This document shows, one piece after another, positions 1 through 10,584 of a stretch of 64,000 bases of DNA (positions are counted from its first letter, which is position 1; each line of letters begins with the position of its first letter). The DNA lies in contig JAVTVY010025085.1 in assembly GCA_036873755.1 (NCBI GenBank), positions 1 through 64,000 of the forward strand. The letters run 5' to 3'. Origin of the DNA: Hanleya hanleyi (Eukaryota > Mollusca > Polyplacophora > Lepidopleurida > Hanleyidae). Under the pieces are notes generated by a model. That model made no database searches and was not told the origin of the DNA. It was given only the letters and a program-made list of their open reading frames with translations. Position numbers and translations under genes: made by a program.

Positions 1-1242
1 AGCCATAATTAATATACATACATTATTGTTCAGAGTCAGGTTATTTCTCCCATTATTCTGCCTTCTATGCATCACCTCACGCCATATGGAATTGGAAAGT
101 TGCTGCTCATTATTTCGTTTACAACTCACATATTCTACCCGATGGCATGCTCGCATGGGGACAAAAGACATTCTGACATTTTCAGGTACCGGTTTACCTC
201 AACATTCCCATTGAAAAGACACAATTCTATGTCGATAACAGTGCGGGAAAATGATAATAATAATAATAATAATATAACCAGACACTATTTTAAATTACCT
301 CCCATTGGCAGGAGGCTGGAATTCAAAAGTGATTGGAAAAAATTCAATCGGGGAGTCGACATAAAATAGACAGACTTTCTCCTATGTATCATATTTCGTA
401 AATGCTAACACTCGCAAACAGTTATTGTAACATTTAAATGGCATCAATCTTTTCTCACGGATCATCAGTGAATTGATATATTCTTGCCGGCATCTTTTAT
501 ATGGCGACATGAAGATCTAACCCTAACCGTAAGATTACAACTTCTTTCGCTCGGACTCCCAAAATGAAATAAAAAATGTCACAATGGTGAAAGAACAGGT
601 TTGTTCACAAATAGAATAATACACTAGCTGTGTTGTCAAGTGTTCGAGCTGGCAGTGTCGTGGATGTTTTAATCCTCCACCGAAAATACAGCAAAGAAAA
701 TACAAGAGTAAGAGAGTAAGAAACTTTATTTAGCGTCGGTATAATATACAAACCAGAAAACACTAGCTCTGAACGACGAGCTATTGACCGACAAACAAAT
801 GTATAATAACAATGAAAATGTAGGAATATATAAAAATGCAATGAACTTTTTAATCAAATATTTTCATTACGTAATATTTGTTATTCTTATTTAATCATAT
901 TTAATTATTGAATTATTATTTCAGTGTCATCACACAATTGTTATATCACTGTAATTCCCCATATATTTACAATAATTTGAAGAGGGAGGGCTTGAATAAA
1001 TTACATTTACCTGTGCTCTGAGTGAGCTATTGATCGACTAACTAATATATAATTACAGTAAATATAATGCATTTTCATTGAATTTCCATATCACAGTATT
1101 TCTTTGTTTTCTTTTTAATTGTTTTTAATTTGCATCTAAGCATTAATTAACATATCTTTCCAATCACACACATAATTACCACTAATTTTGAGTTAAGAAT
1201 GAGTGGGTGAGTTGGACTTTTCCCAACAGTTCTAACACTCTA
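1..1242. other. AT-rich non-coding stretch with a short (AAT)n tract and a weak internal duplication
   Basis: I recognise no gene here. An AAT/ATA microsatellite lies at about 252-274. The segment at about 760-822, with the words GAGCTATTGACCGAC and ACAATGAAAATG, recurs in diverged form at about 1,011-1,075 (GAGCTATTGATCGAC), suggesting an old direct duplication about 250 bp apart. The short open frames show no recognisable domain. Confidence 0.5.
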
Positions 1243-1404
1243 TTAAGGCTTGCAAATTGCGCATCTGCACGATTCGCCTCCCCATGTGCGAATCAATCTA
1301 TGGAACTCATTTTTGTCGGAGGCCGTCCGATATTCATTCGGGAAACTATTCCATATTCGGCTGGCCTCGTACCGAAATGAGTTCTTTCTTACCTTAACTA
1401 GCGG
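1243..1404 (-). pseudogene. C-terminal relic of a non-LTR (CR1/L2-like) retrotransposon ORF2
   Basis: Read on the minus strand from 1,404 to a TAA at 1,243-1,245, this gives 53 residues without a stop. They include NSFRYEASRIWNSFPNEY, then a Phe-His-Arg-Leu-Ile-Arg-Thr-Trp block, and end in a Trp-Gly-Gly-Glu-Ser-Cys-Arg-Cys-Ala-Ile-Cys motif. The FRYEA-x-x-x-WNS-x-P signature followed by W-x(4)-C-x-C-x-x-C is the usual extreme C-terminus of CR1/L2-type reverse transcriptase ORFs in invertebrates. That family identification is from memory of the family, not a database search. Upstream in the same frame there are stops at once, and the RT catalytic core (YADD region) is absent, so this is a 5'-truncated dead copy. 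Any 3'UTR would lie at about 1,000-1,242. It is not part of the long-unit array that begins at about 1.94 kb. Confidence 0.72.
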
Positions 1405-1939
1405 TTATTTCTATTAAAACAAATGTTAACGCAGCGAGAGGTGGAAATGTCACCTCTGTTTCTGAGGATTATGTTTCAGAATGTGAATTCACGCGATAAA
1501 CCATGCAATCAAACTTATTTATTAAAGCACGAAAGAAGTTGTAATATTGTGCCTGTTTACGGAGCATGGACGTATCTAGTTCGGTTGCTCAAATTTGAAA
1601 GAGAATTTTCATAAAAATCCCGAATGATTGGCGAAATCCATTTTCTTTCGATTTATTGATCGCTTTTCACTAGAGAATTTTGTTCTCTTAAGAAAAACGA
1701 TTTCGCAAATCAGTCGAGAATCCTTCGAGAATTGTTCTCAGTGAAGAAAAGCGATTAAAAACCGATCGAAAGTAGTGCCGCTTTTGTCTTTGGCTAGCTC
1801 ATGCATGTGCCCTTCCCCACTGATAGAGCCATAATGCATGAATTCTCAGAAGTGTCCGTTATTATAGATAGAACATGTATGAAAACAAAATATAATGCCG
1901 ACGATATTCCCTGTTTGGCTTTAAATAGTCCACACCGGA
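1405..1939. other. Non-coding spacer with an imperfect inverted repeat
   Basis: There is no gene signal. The segment at about 1,641-1,680 (CTTTCGATTTATTGATCGC) is roughly complementary to about 1,730-1,772 (GCGATTAAAAACCGATCG), and GAGAATT / GTTCTC words lie between them, so the whole can fold into an imperfect hairpin of about 130 nt. A 63-codon open frame at 1,423-1,614 has no recognisable content. Confidence 0.4.
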
Positions 1940-2795
1940 GACTCTTCGAACAATGATTTGAGTTTGTGAATTTATGTTAGGGTAGGATGATTGTTCAGGT
2001 TAAGGTGAAGTATTGGAAATTTGTTATCACTGCCAGTGGTTCTATTCCGGATAACGCGAATGAGACTGGTCACGATTCCTCTCAGTATACCAGTGTAATC
2101 GTCAAAGTGAGTGTTTGAACACCATGATAGCAATGTTATCCGGCACGTCTCGTTATTCCAGTGCATTGAACCCAGTAGTTTTAAGAGTACATCCAGCATT
2201 CCCTATATTACCCTCGTGTAATATTGAAGCCACATTAAATACACAAATGTGTGGCTTCTAGCTCTGAACAATAGTCATTGGGGAATAAACATTCCCTGAA
2301 ACTCATGTTAAATATCGTGGTAATTGTATTACAGTGAAAAGCCTAAATTTACATCAGCCACTATCTGCGTCACCCTCTGTGACTGCTTATGTGAACTAAC
2401 AAAGTGACAACACGTAGGCCCATTATAGTCTTATCACTGAATCTTCTCGAAACAGAACGAATTGCTCTTGATTCCTTATCTCAAATTGTCCGAAATAACG
2501 ATGTCCTCCGTCATATTTAGCAAGATTTGATAGAGAAAAGGTAAGCGAAGCCATCAATTTCAGCTTTCTAGACACAGTGGTAAACGAAATTATTTTGTGA
2601 TTGTTGATTCCCAGTCCGGTCTATCGAGTCTGTCGAACAAACTGAACTATGTGAAAAAAGCCCAACCTATTTCGATTTATCCCAGCCAAATTATAATTCT
2701 AAAAAAATGGCTTTGATATCGATATTATAATATTAGGATTTAACTTTGGCAATTCTTGTGTTCATGTATCTTGTCGGACGATTCGACTATTAATA

Positions 2796-3516
2796 CACTG
2801 TTATAAATCACGCCGTAAATTCACAGTTAAAAGTACTGGCAGAAAAGGTGCTAGTACATTCAACTGTAAAATTACGTCGCATCGTATTTTACAACTACCG
2901 CTTTTTAACAGGCTTTTAACTGTAAAATGTTGCACCGTAATTTATAATTACCGTTTATTTACAGGCATTCAACTGTAAATTAGATTGCATGTAATGTACA
3001 ATTACCTTTTTTTAACACCATTCAAACTGGCACCCTTGTCTACAATTATCGGTTCGGCGGCAACGTAGGTCAATGGAAGGCCGAAATGGCCATTGCTCTT
3101 TCGCGTAGATCAGCTCTTCGTGTTTACATAATCACTAAGGAATCTGTGGAATTATTACACGAATAGTGGGACACAACCGCAAGTCAGATAAAACCAAACC
3201 CGAACCGTATTATAGACCGAAAATTAAAGTTAGGCGCTGCGTTCGTCCCAGGCCGTGTTCTGATAATGCTCTGAATGTTGTATCGTACAACGCAGGTGTG
3301 GGATGTTTCCTGCAAATGAGCGTTTCGTGTGCAAAGATATCAACCTCCTTTCAGAAGAAATTGGAATTTTATGTTACGTGTGTGCGACGTTTACCCATTC
3401 CAGTTGATGTCAACTGAAATATCACAGTTCAATGTACAAATTAATGTGTTTACGATCAAATGGACTGTAAACTCCAACATACATTAACTGTGAAATAACG
3501 GTAATTTATAACAGTG
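2796..3516. mobile_element. 721-bp Tc1/mariner-like MITE (TA target duplication)
   Basis: The ends are inverted: CACTGTTATAAAT at 2,796 and its complement ATTTATAACAGTG ending at 3,516. Each is flanked by TA (2,794-2,795; 3,517-3,518). The similarity extends inward (CGTAAATTCACAGTT against AACTGTGAAATAACGG). The left flank contains three subterminal copies of AACTGTAAA at 2,862, 2,918 and 2,971, spaced 53-56 bp. Copies B1 and C run through the equivalent position without this sequence, which supports insertion. No transposase is present and the internal open frame (3,166-3,417) has no recognisable domain. Assignment to Tc1/mariner rests on the TA duplication and the CACTGT start. Confidence 0.8.
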
Positions 3517-4951
3517 TACGTTCATTGATGCAATTTCACTTTAGCTCGTACGTACTTTTAAATTATCTGCTTTTATGAATATGTCCTATTATTACCATAC
3601 ACCTTTAGATTCACTATTCCGACGCCATATACGAAACGAAATATATGTTTGTGTTCTCCAATAACCAAATATTTTCAGATCTCAAAATTGTAGAGGCCGA
3701 TGTGACGGTTGAATCGGCGACAGGCCTCATTTTTCCATACCATGTTGCATGCGTATGGGAAGTCAACCGATTGGCATCGTTATAGGAGACTTTTGCAGCA
3801 AAGGTAGTTCCCAATTTGAACCACCCTTTTTTTAATTATTGGTTAATGTTTAGGAAACATAAATGTATGAAATATATTCAATGCAATGCAATGTCAATAA
3901 TCGAAATACCTGTTTCATACGAAAATTAGCATCAATTCCAAATAGGTATGAAATGACAAATTAAAGAGTTCTGGTGTAAGAGAAACGGTGGTCCCTCAGA
4001 TGTGAGTGTCCGCTTGCTATGATTTAACCCAGCCCAGACACTGACATCTGGAAAGGTTCACGTGGATATCCGCTTTATGTCAAATATAACAGGCTTAATA
4101 CTGGTCAAAGGGAACCACCCTTTATTTCGCATCGGCATAAAGGGAAACGATATCGTGGTGTTCTTACATAAATACCGATCGCTGATTGGCATCCTTTGTC
4201 TAAATTAATTGAGCAGAGAGACAGCTGTTGGGGCTAGGAAAAAAATATTGAGAGCTGAGATAATAATAATTTATTTATTTACGGCTCACTTCCCGAGAAT
4301 GTCGAACTACATTCACATAATCTAAGGCAAGCCCGCGATTTGACAACGGATTTTTGTAGATACGTACTTTAGGATACCATTGATATCAAGCATGGTAATT
4401 TGCCTGAATGAGTTTTGACTGTATGTGAGAGACCAATACAGCGTAGCCAGCTGTGACAAAATACCTGTGGACATTACGAGAGATGTTAATGTAACCATGA
4501 TCACCGATATAATTTTTTCTGTGTAATCGGACAAAACTCTCATTTCAAAAGTTTAATCCAATTTGGAGAATATCCCGGTGTGTAATTACTTCTAAAACCT
4601 CGACATTCTGATACATCGGGTCATTAGGGGATTTCGCGTTGATTATTGTTGATGACAAGCGATATTTCAGCACTAGTTGTTGATTGTTTGATTGACTAAG
4701 CGGAGGGGTTTACTGTTCATTTATACTGGTTTGCATTAATAATCATCGAACGTACTTATGACTTCCCCTGAACTCTCCATTGTGTTACTTCAATTAACGC
4801 TGTGGCGATAGATTCAATCGTGGTGTTGAAACCATGTGGCACTCGAGGAAGAAAGAAAATATCTGTGTCTCCCCGTAGTTCCTCTTCTCACTTCAATGCA
4901 TTCGTATGGCTAAAACTTTGTCCTTGATAAACGTCTGGGGTGCCAGTTTAA

Positions 4952-5245
4952 CCCTATCAGACCGGGATCCTGGATGGGTCATTATTCTGATCACCCTACA
5001 CAATTTCCTGAACTATCTTCGGAACTGCAAAGATTTAGAGCTGACACGCTATCTTTGTAGATTTGCATAGGACCGTGGGTAAATTCAAAATTGCAGCGAT
5101 GTGGGGTACCACAAAAGTGATGTAATCGCCATTTTTCTTTGAACTTCCTGCTGTTTCTGACAGAAAAAGTTCCTGTTAGCCCACATGGTCTCCATCTTAA
5201 ATTTACCTATGATCCTCTACTCGGATGATAAGCTTTCAACTCCGG
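4952..5245. mobile_element. TTAA-flanked (piggyBac-like) MITE, incomplete copy in A
   Basis: It starts CCCTATCAGACCGGG immediately after TTAA (4,948-4,951). The interior shares GGTAAATTCAAAATTGCAGC and TGTGGGGTACC with the copies at 32.5 and 35.9 kb, then has the inverted counterpart CCCACATGGTCTCCATC, so both arms are represented. The right TIR is not seen. The sequence passes back into long-unit sequence near 5,245, and the long-unit segment corresponding to about 10,640-11,660 is missing, so insertion was accompanied or followed by a deletion. Confidence 0.6.
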
Positions 5246-8200
5246 TCATTTTGAAATTTGCATAGCATACCCAAGATAGCTTTAACATAAATGTGACATG
5301 AACGAAAGAAGAAACTTATCTTTTCTTCCTCCGAGTAATCTCTTACATATACGGCATGACATTTTACCATGATGACAAAGGTTTCTGATGACTTTCATCA
5401 TTATCACAACTATTATCCGTTTTCCGCGACAAAGAAGTGGGACATGAAAGGCGAAAAAAAAGTTCATGACAGATTCATGACAGATTTTCACCTTGTAATT
5501 ACAATTTCCCATTAAAGCGAGAAATGTTCTCTAACATTTTCTGCCTCGTTTTTTTAGCAATGCAAAATATTATTCTGACGTGTAAAATGTGGCTTATATG
5601 GATATGAAAGGTTAATTATTTCCTGGTCTTAATACGGATCCTCAATGTACGTGTTACGTAATTTCTGTTGCACCAAGATGGTCATGGCGTGGTGCTTATG
5701 GGTAAATAAGGATAATCTGGAATAAGAGACAGCGTGATGATCAATCTCTGATGTCGAAAAAAGGCTTATTCTAAACCAGTTCGTACATAAAAAAACTAAC
5801 GAAGTTCATGCTTCGTGTACCGTCTTCCTCCTCGGCTAATATTCCATCCCATAACTCTAATTAGTTTCTTGGATTCCAAGCTGACATGTTTGAAACCGCT
5901 ATAATTAAAAGCTGACTACGCTGCGCAGACACTTCCATTTAGTGTTGAAAACTGTTCTGTCGATGCTCAATCAATATGACAGTAGTGTTCTAATTGATAT
6001 TCCCAAAACTCCAAAGTGTAAAGCCTCACTTTTTTAACTAATTCTTACAGTCGAATCTGACGTAAACTTATGAGGAATAAATTGAAGTAGGTCAACAAAT
6101 AGATTATTTCAACACCGGTTACGAGAATAATTTCTCTCGTTAGAGGTGAATCCCACATGAAACAGAGACAGTTCACACTCGCTAACAAATAGGGTTCCTT
6201 GATACGGTTTGGGGAAAATGTTTCTGTGCATTCTTCTATTGTGGCATAGTTACTAGTCTAAAATACTGTGTTTAAAGAAGCACATATTTTCTTGATAGTA
6301 ACTAGTTTCATAATCAGCGAATAAGTATGTTGATTCGGGCTCCTTCATCCGTGCTTTCATCTATGCTATTTCATGGCTAATTGGTGTGCTACTCTGTGAA
6401 CACTTGTTCATTTGGAAGCAAAAGGAGCTGAAAATCAACTGGACAGGAACTATATACATTTGCCAAAATAGCAAATTCACTGTCTTAATGTTTTCAGTAA
6501 TAGTTAACAATTCGTATTGAGAATAATTATCGAAAGAAGCTTGCACTTGATGTCATCTTAGCAAAAAGATATTTAATGCACTCCCGCGGTTCCATTACGA
6601 ACTATCTCATGCGCGGAGTAGTTCTAATCCGTGTAATTAGCCAACGGACATTTCGTACGAATGGAAGATTTATTATCCTTGCGTTAGCATAAAATGGCAT
6701 GTATAATCGAACAGGTCGAACAGAGCAGAAAATTGCGGACCGGCAACATTACCGTCAAAGCCGTGTCTATGTTCTTTTATTTAATGACGGACATTCCAAA
6801 AATTATATTGCAAAAAATGTGCAATTTTACGGAGATTTATACTTTATTCTGGATTTGGCATCCACAGCTCATTCCAATCGATAGAACGTCTGCGTGACAA
6901 CACAGAATATTATAAACTGTTGATACACCGGATTTATTGACATATTAAATAAATAAGCCGTCTACAAGCCGTCACGTCTACGTGAGGCATGTCTTCGCGC
7001 TTCATTTTCGATGCAGTACAGTATGTATAGGTGCATCCTTCCTTCGTGTAAGCACCGCTTGGCAGCTCCGTCTGTCAGCGGAGAAGAGAATAGTGTATAA
7101 AAGAGAAATCTAATGTGAACACAAAATTCAAATGCGCGCATTATAATGGATTTATCTGTATAGTCTAATGTAACAGAAAACTTCACGAGATTCTCTTGTA
7201 GATGTGAGCCGTTCTAAACAAATGCACTTACAAGCAAAATTCCAAGATTGACAACCATGTATATAGTTCAAGAAACATATCGGTTTCGGAACAAACAACC
7301 CTACGAATGTTGTGTGCACACAAATGTTGAACACTGCTCATGGTCTGAAGAACATGGATTTGTAAATATTTAACAGGAGGAGTGAGCCACTGGGGTATCA
7401 AGACAGACGGCCATAGTGAAAGCCTTTGGGGGAGAAGGCTTTTGCAGCACGATGTAGACGATTACTTGTTTTCTGTTGATTCAATTTACTTACACGAACG
7501 TAGGCGGAAAAGTGGGCGACAAACACGAGATGGAAAAGAATATGTACAATTTGATGGTGTGGAGAATAGAGGGAGACTTGTGTTAAAAAACATTTCAGGG
7601 AATAATTCAAATTCGCTTAAAAAATAGTTGATTTTTCCTAATCTTTATTTCGTCCTCTGATACAGCGTTCTGATGTGCCAAATGTCCAAATCAATTAAAC
7701 ATTCATGATTCGTTGACATCTGCTACTGTTCCTGTTCAGCGTCGCCATGAATCATTTTTAAAACACTGCTTTAGTTCTGTACATTCATGTCAACTTTGGT
7801 TGTTTTTCAGCTCAAGGCGAAGTATGTTATCGCTACCAATGGTTGGGTCACAGATGAAGCGAATGAGCCTCTGGTCACGATCTCCTCTCAGTGAATCATT
7901 ATAGTCGCAAAAGTTCTCTACTTAGACATGTTTTATCGAAACATATCACGCCGATGCTAATGGGTGCATCTCGTTCTTTCATTGAATTTATCCCTGTGAT
8001 TGATCGAGTATGTCCAGTATCCGTTGCATTGCTTCCCGTGTAAGACTGAAGCCGCACTGTTAAGTTATAACAAACGTTAAGTTAAACTCTCGCATAATGG
8101 ACACAGATGTCGCTTTTAGCTTCCCTCCCGCTATTATTGTACAACACTGGAAAACATTCATTTATGAAAGCCTTTATCTGCGTCACCTCTCCGTCATTGT

Positions 8201-8840
8201 TTGATCGGGCTGACCATGTCACAGCACGTAAGCCCCTTATAGTTTTGCCTCTCAATCTTCGGAATAGGAAAAAATTGTCTCACCTCAAGTTCCACGCGGT
8301 GCATTGCTTAAAAATGTCTGAAAATAGCGATTCTCTTTTATAATTACCAGGTAATTTTTAGAGAGAATAGAAAAACGAAATTCGATCAAATTAGCTCTCC
8401 AAACCCAAAAGTAACAGAAATGCTCTTGTCTGGTCGAGTTAACCAAGATGATATTCTCTGGAGCAATCTCAGCTATTTGGAAAAATATCACAGGATCCAT
8501 TTTGCTTCAGAGGAAATATAATTCCAAAACAACTGGATCTGATATCGGCCTAATACTATTACCATACCAGGATTCAGCTTGTTTTGCAATTCTTATTTCA
8601 TGTCTCTTTGCAAAATATTCAATCACGAATAAGCTCAATTTAGCTAAATCAATTTGCTAATACGCACTTTAAAACATTCTACTTTCGGGAATAGTTCTGA
8701 GTGTAAGCATACACCTATACCGACAATATGCCAAAGTCATATACCAAAGAGAAGCCATATTTTTGCCAGACTTGTTGTTCTCTAATAGCCAAGTATATTT
8801 CGGCTGTCGCTGCTCGAGGTGTATCCCAATCAACGTTGTT

Positions 8841-9893
8841 GTTAATCTACTGGCAGAAATCGACGGCCTGCATCATTTCTTCATACTATTTTAAAAAGTA
8901 TAGGAAAATAAACATTTTACAGCAAACGTATTTCCATCAAACGTCTTGATAAATTTATAGGCCGGGAAAATAAAAATGTAGCACATGTTTTAATATACAG
9001 GAAATGAATCGTAAAACTTAGAAACCTGAAATAAGCTCTCGAGCATGGAGAAATCTGGAACGGATCCAGAAAAACGTATCTTCGGAGATAATGATAAATA
9101 ATTCATTTATTTATTAGTTCAGTGTTTTTCAAAAGACATTCATATTATCCTCGACAAATTCGCGATTGAGCAAAGAATATTAAATTTTGTTGTTAATCTA
9201 CTGCCAGAAATCGACGGCCTGCATCATTTCTTCATACTACTTTAAAAAGTATAGGAAAATAAACATTTTACAGCAAACGTATTTCCATCAAACGTCTTGA
9301 TAAATTTATAGGCCGGGAAAATAAAAATGTAGCACATGTTTTAATATACAGGAAATGAATCGTAAAACTTAGAAACCTGAAATAAGCTCTCGAGCATGGA
9401 GAAATCTGGAACGGATCCAGAAAAACGTATCTTCGGAGATAATGATAAATAATTCATTTATTTATTAGTTCAGTGTTTTTCAAAAGACATTCATATTATC
9501 CTCGACAAATTCGCGATTGAGCAAAGAATATTAAATTTTGTTGTTAATCTACTGCCAGAAATCGACGGCCTGCATCATTTCTTCATACTACTTTAAAAAG
9601 TATAGGAAAATAAACATTTTACAGCAAACGTATTTCCATCAAACGTCTTGATAAATTTATAGGCCGGGAAAATAAAAATGTAGCACATGTTTTAATATAC
9701 AGGAAATGAATCGTAAAACTTAGAAACCTGAAATAAGCTCTCGAGCATGGAGAAATCTGGAACGGATCCAGAAAAACGTATCTTCGGAGATAATGATAAA
9801 TAATTCATTTATTTATTAGTTCAGTGTTTTTCAAAAGACATTCATATTATCCTCGACAAATTCGCGATTGAGCAAAGAATATTAAATTTTGTA
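8841..9893 (+). repeat. Three tandem copies of a 351-bp segment
   Basis: The anchor GTTAATCTACTG occurs at 8,841, 9,192 and 9,543, exactly 351 bp apart. Copies 2 and 3 appear identical by eye. Copy 1 differs at only a few bases (TGGCAG for TGCCAG, and ATACTATTTT for ATACTACTTT). After copy 3 the sequence continues TTTTGTAGATTGAT, as in the single copy of unit C (20,190). The junction has TTGT/TTGTTGTTAATC microhomology. This is a very recent expansion inside the long unit, or an assembly artefact. Confidence 0.93.
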
Positions 9894-10346
9894 GATTGAT
9901 ACTTAAGAAAACCTGATCTCAAAGACGGGTCATTGCGCTAATGAGTTCTGAATGTACATGAGATGGAGCATACATCCCCAATAGACAGCAAACATAATTT
10001 TTTATTAAATATGAATAGTCCTATGAAGTCATCTTAATGTACCCATGTTCACCAATCAATCTTCCCAGAATCAGACAGAAGAGTCTATGTAAATTACTGC
10101 TTAAGCCCTGACATTCTAATGACTAGAAACATTATCCCAATATCCGCGGCATATTAGTATCTTCAACTTACATAATATTGTTTATGACAAGCGATATTCT
10201 AGTACAAACTGATTTTTTGATTGTTTGGTTAAACTGCAAAAAAAACGGATTGACTTTTCAAGTATTATTGTCGAGTAATAATCATCTGACGAACTTTTGA
10301 ATTCCTCCAAAATATGCAATGGGTTTCATTCATCAGCCCTTAATGT

Positions 10347-10584
10347 AGGGTCCGGTGCATCACGTTGGACACAGCGGTCTCCGTCAGATCACCGAAGTTA
10401 AGCAACGTCGAGCTCGGTCAATACTTGGATGAGTGACGGGTGCTGTACTGGCTGGGTTGATCAGTATCCAGGATAATAGGAAGTGGACACTCTCGTGTTC
10501 TGGCACATATAGGCACCGTCGTGATATGACTGAAAAAATGTCGAAAAAGACGTTAAATCCTACTCCTTCACTCACTCACTCACC
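10347..10584 (+). mobile_element. 5S rRNA-derived SINE, copy in B1
   Basis: Positions about 10,347-10,447 resemble 5S rRNA: CACGTTGGACACAGCGG, CGTCAGATCACCGAAG, an A-box-like AGTTAAGCAACGTCGAGCT at 10,396, the intermediate-element-like ACTTGGATGAGTGAC, then GGGTGCTGTA. About 15 nt corresponding to the 5S C-box region between GTGAC and GGGTGCTG is missing. A SINE body follows (ATCCAGGATAATAGGAAG, GATATGACTGAAAAAATG, GACGTTAAATCC), then an (ACTC)n tail at 10,562-10,583. It is flanked by CCCTTAATGTAGG on the left and CCTTATGATGGTAGG on the right, a probable target duplication. The architecture fits the SINE3 (5S-headed) class. It would be transcribed by Pol III if the promoter still works, which the C-box loss makes doubtful. 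The tail sequence resembles mollusc SINE tails (from memory). Confidence 0.82.

Larger units (their letters stand above)
1940..7370 (+). repeat. Long unit, copy A (partial head, diverged 5' half, B2-like 3' half)
   Basis: Sequence from about 1,940 aligns by eye, with gaps, to 7,800-12,600 (B1) and 17,930-22,900 (C). Shared landmarks are the AACGCGAATGAGACTGGTCACG block at 2,055, the ATCTGCGTCACC block at 2,361, and the ATGACAAGCGATATT block at 4,651. From about 5,460 to 7,370 it is very close to 12,640-15,505 (copy B2), for example the TGGTCATGGCGTGGTGC block at 5,680 and 12,854. It ends in GAACATGGATTTGTAAA, the same terminus as B2. It carries a Tc1/mariner-like MITE (2,796-3,516) and a TTAA MITE fragment (4,952-5,245), and lacks the 5S SINE found in B1 and C. 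No coding function is evident. Confidence 0.75.

Noticed and set aside
516..535. Telomere-like CTAACCCTAACC
   Set aside because: Only two hexamer-like words, no array.
7382..7627. Open frame conserved between B1 (7,382) and C (17,496)
   Set aside because: The conservation is explained by recent duplication of the whole non-coding unit. The opposite strand is equally open, copy D breaks the frame, and no domain is recognisable.
10347..10447. A functional 5S rRNA gene
   Set aside because: It lacks about 15 nt of the C-box, has several mismatches, and is fused to a SINE body with a tail and flanking duplication.
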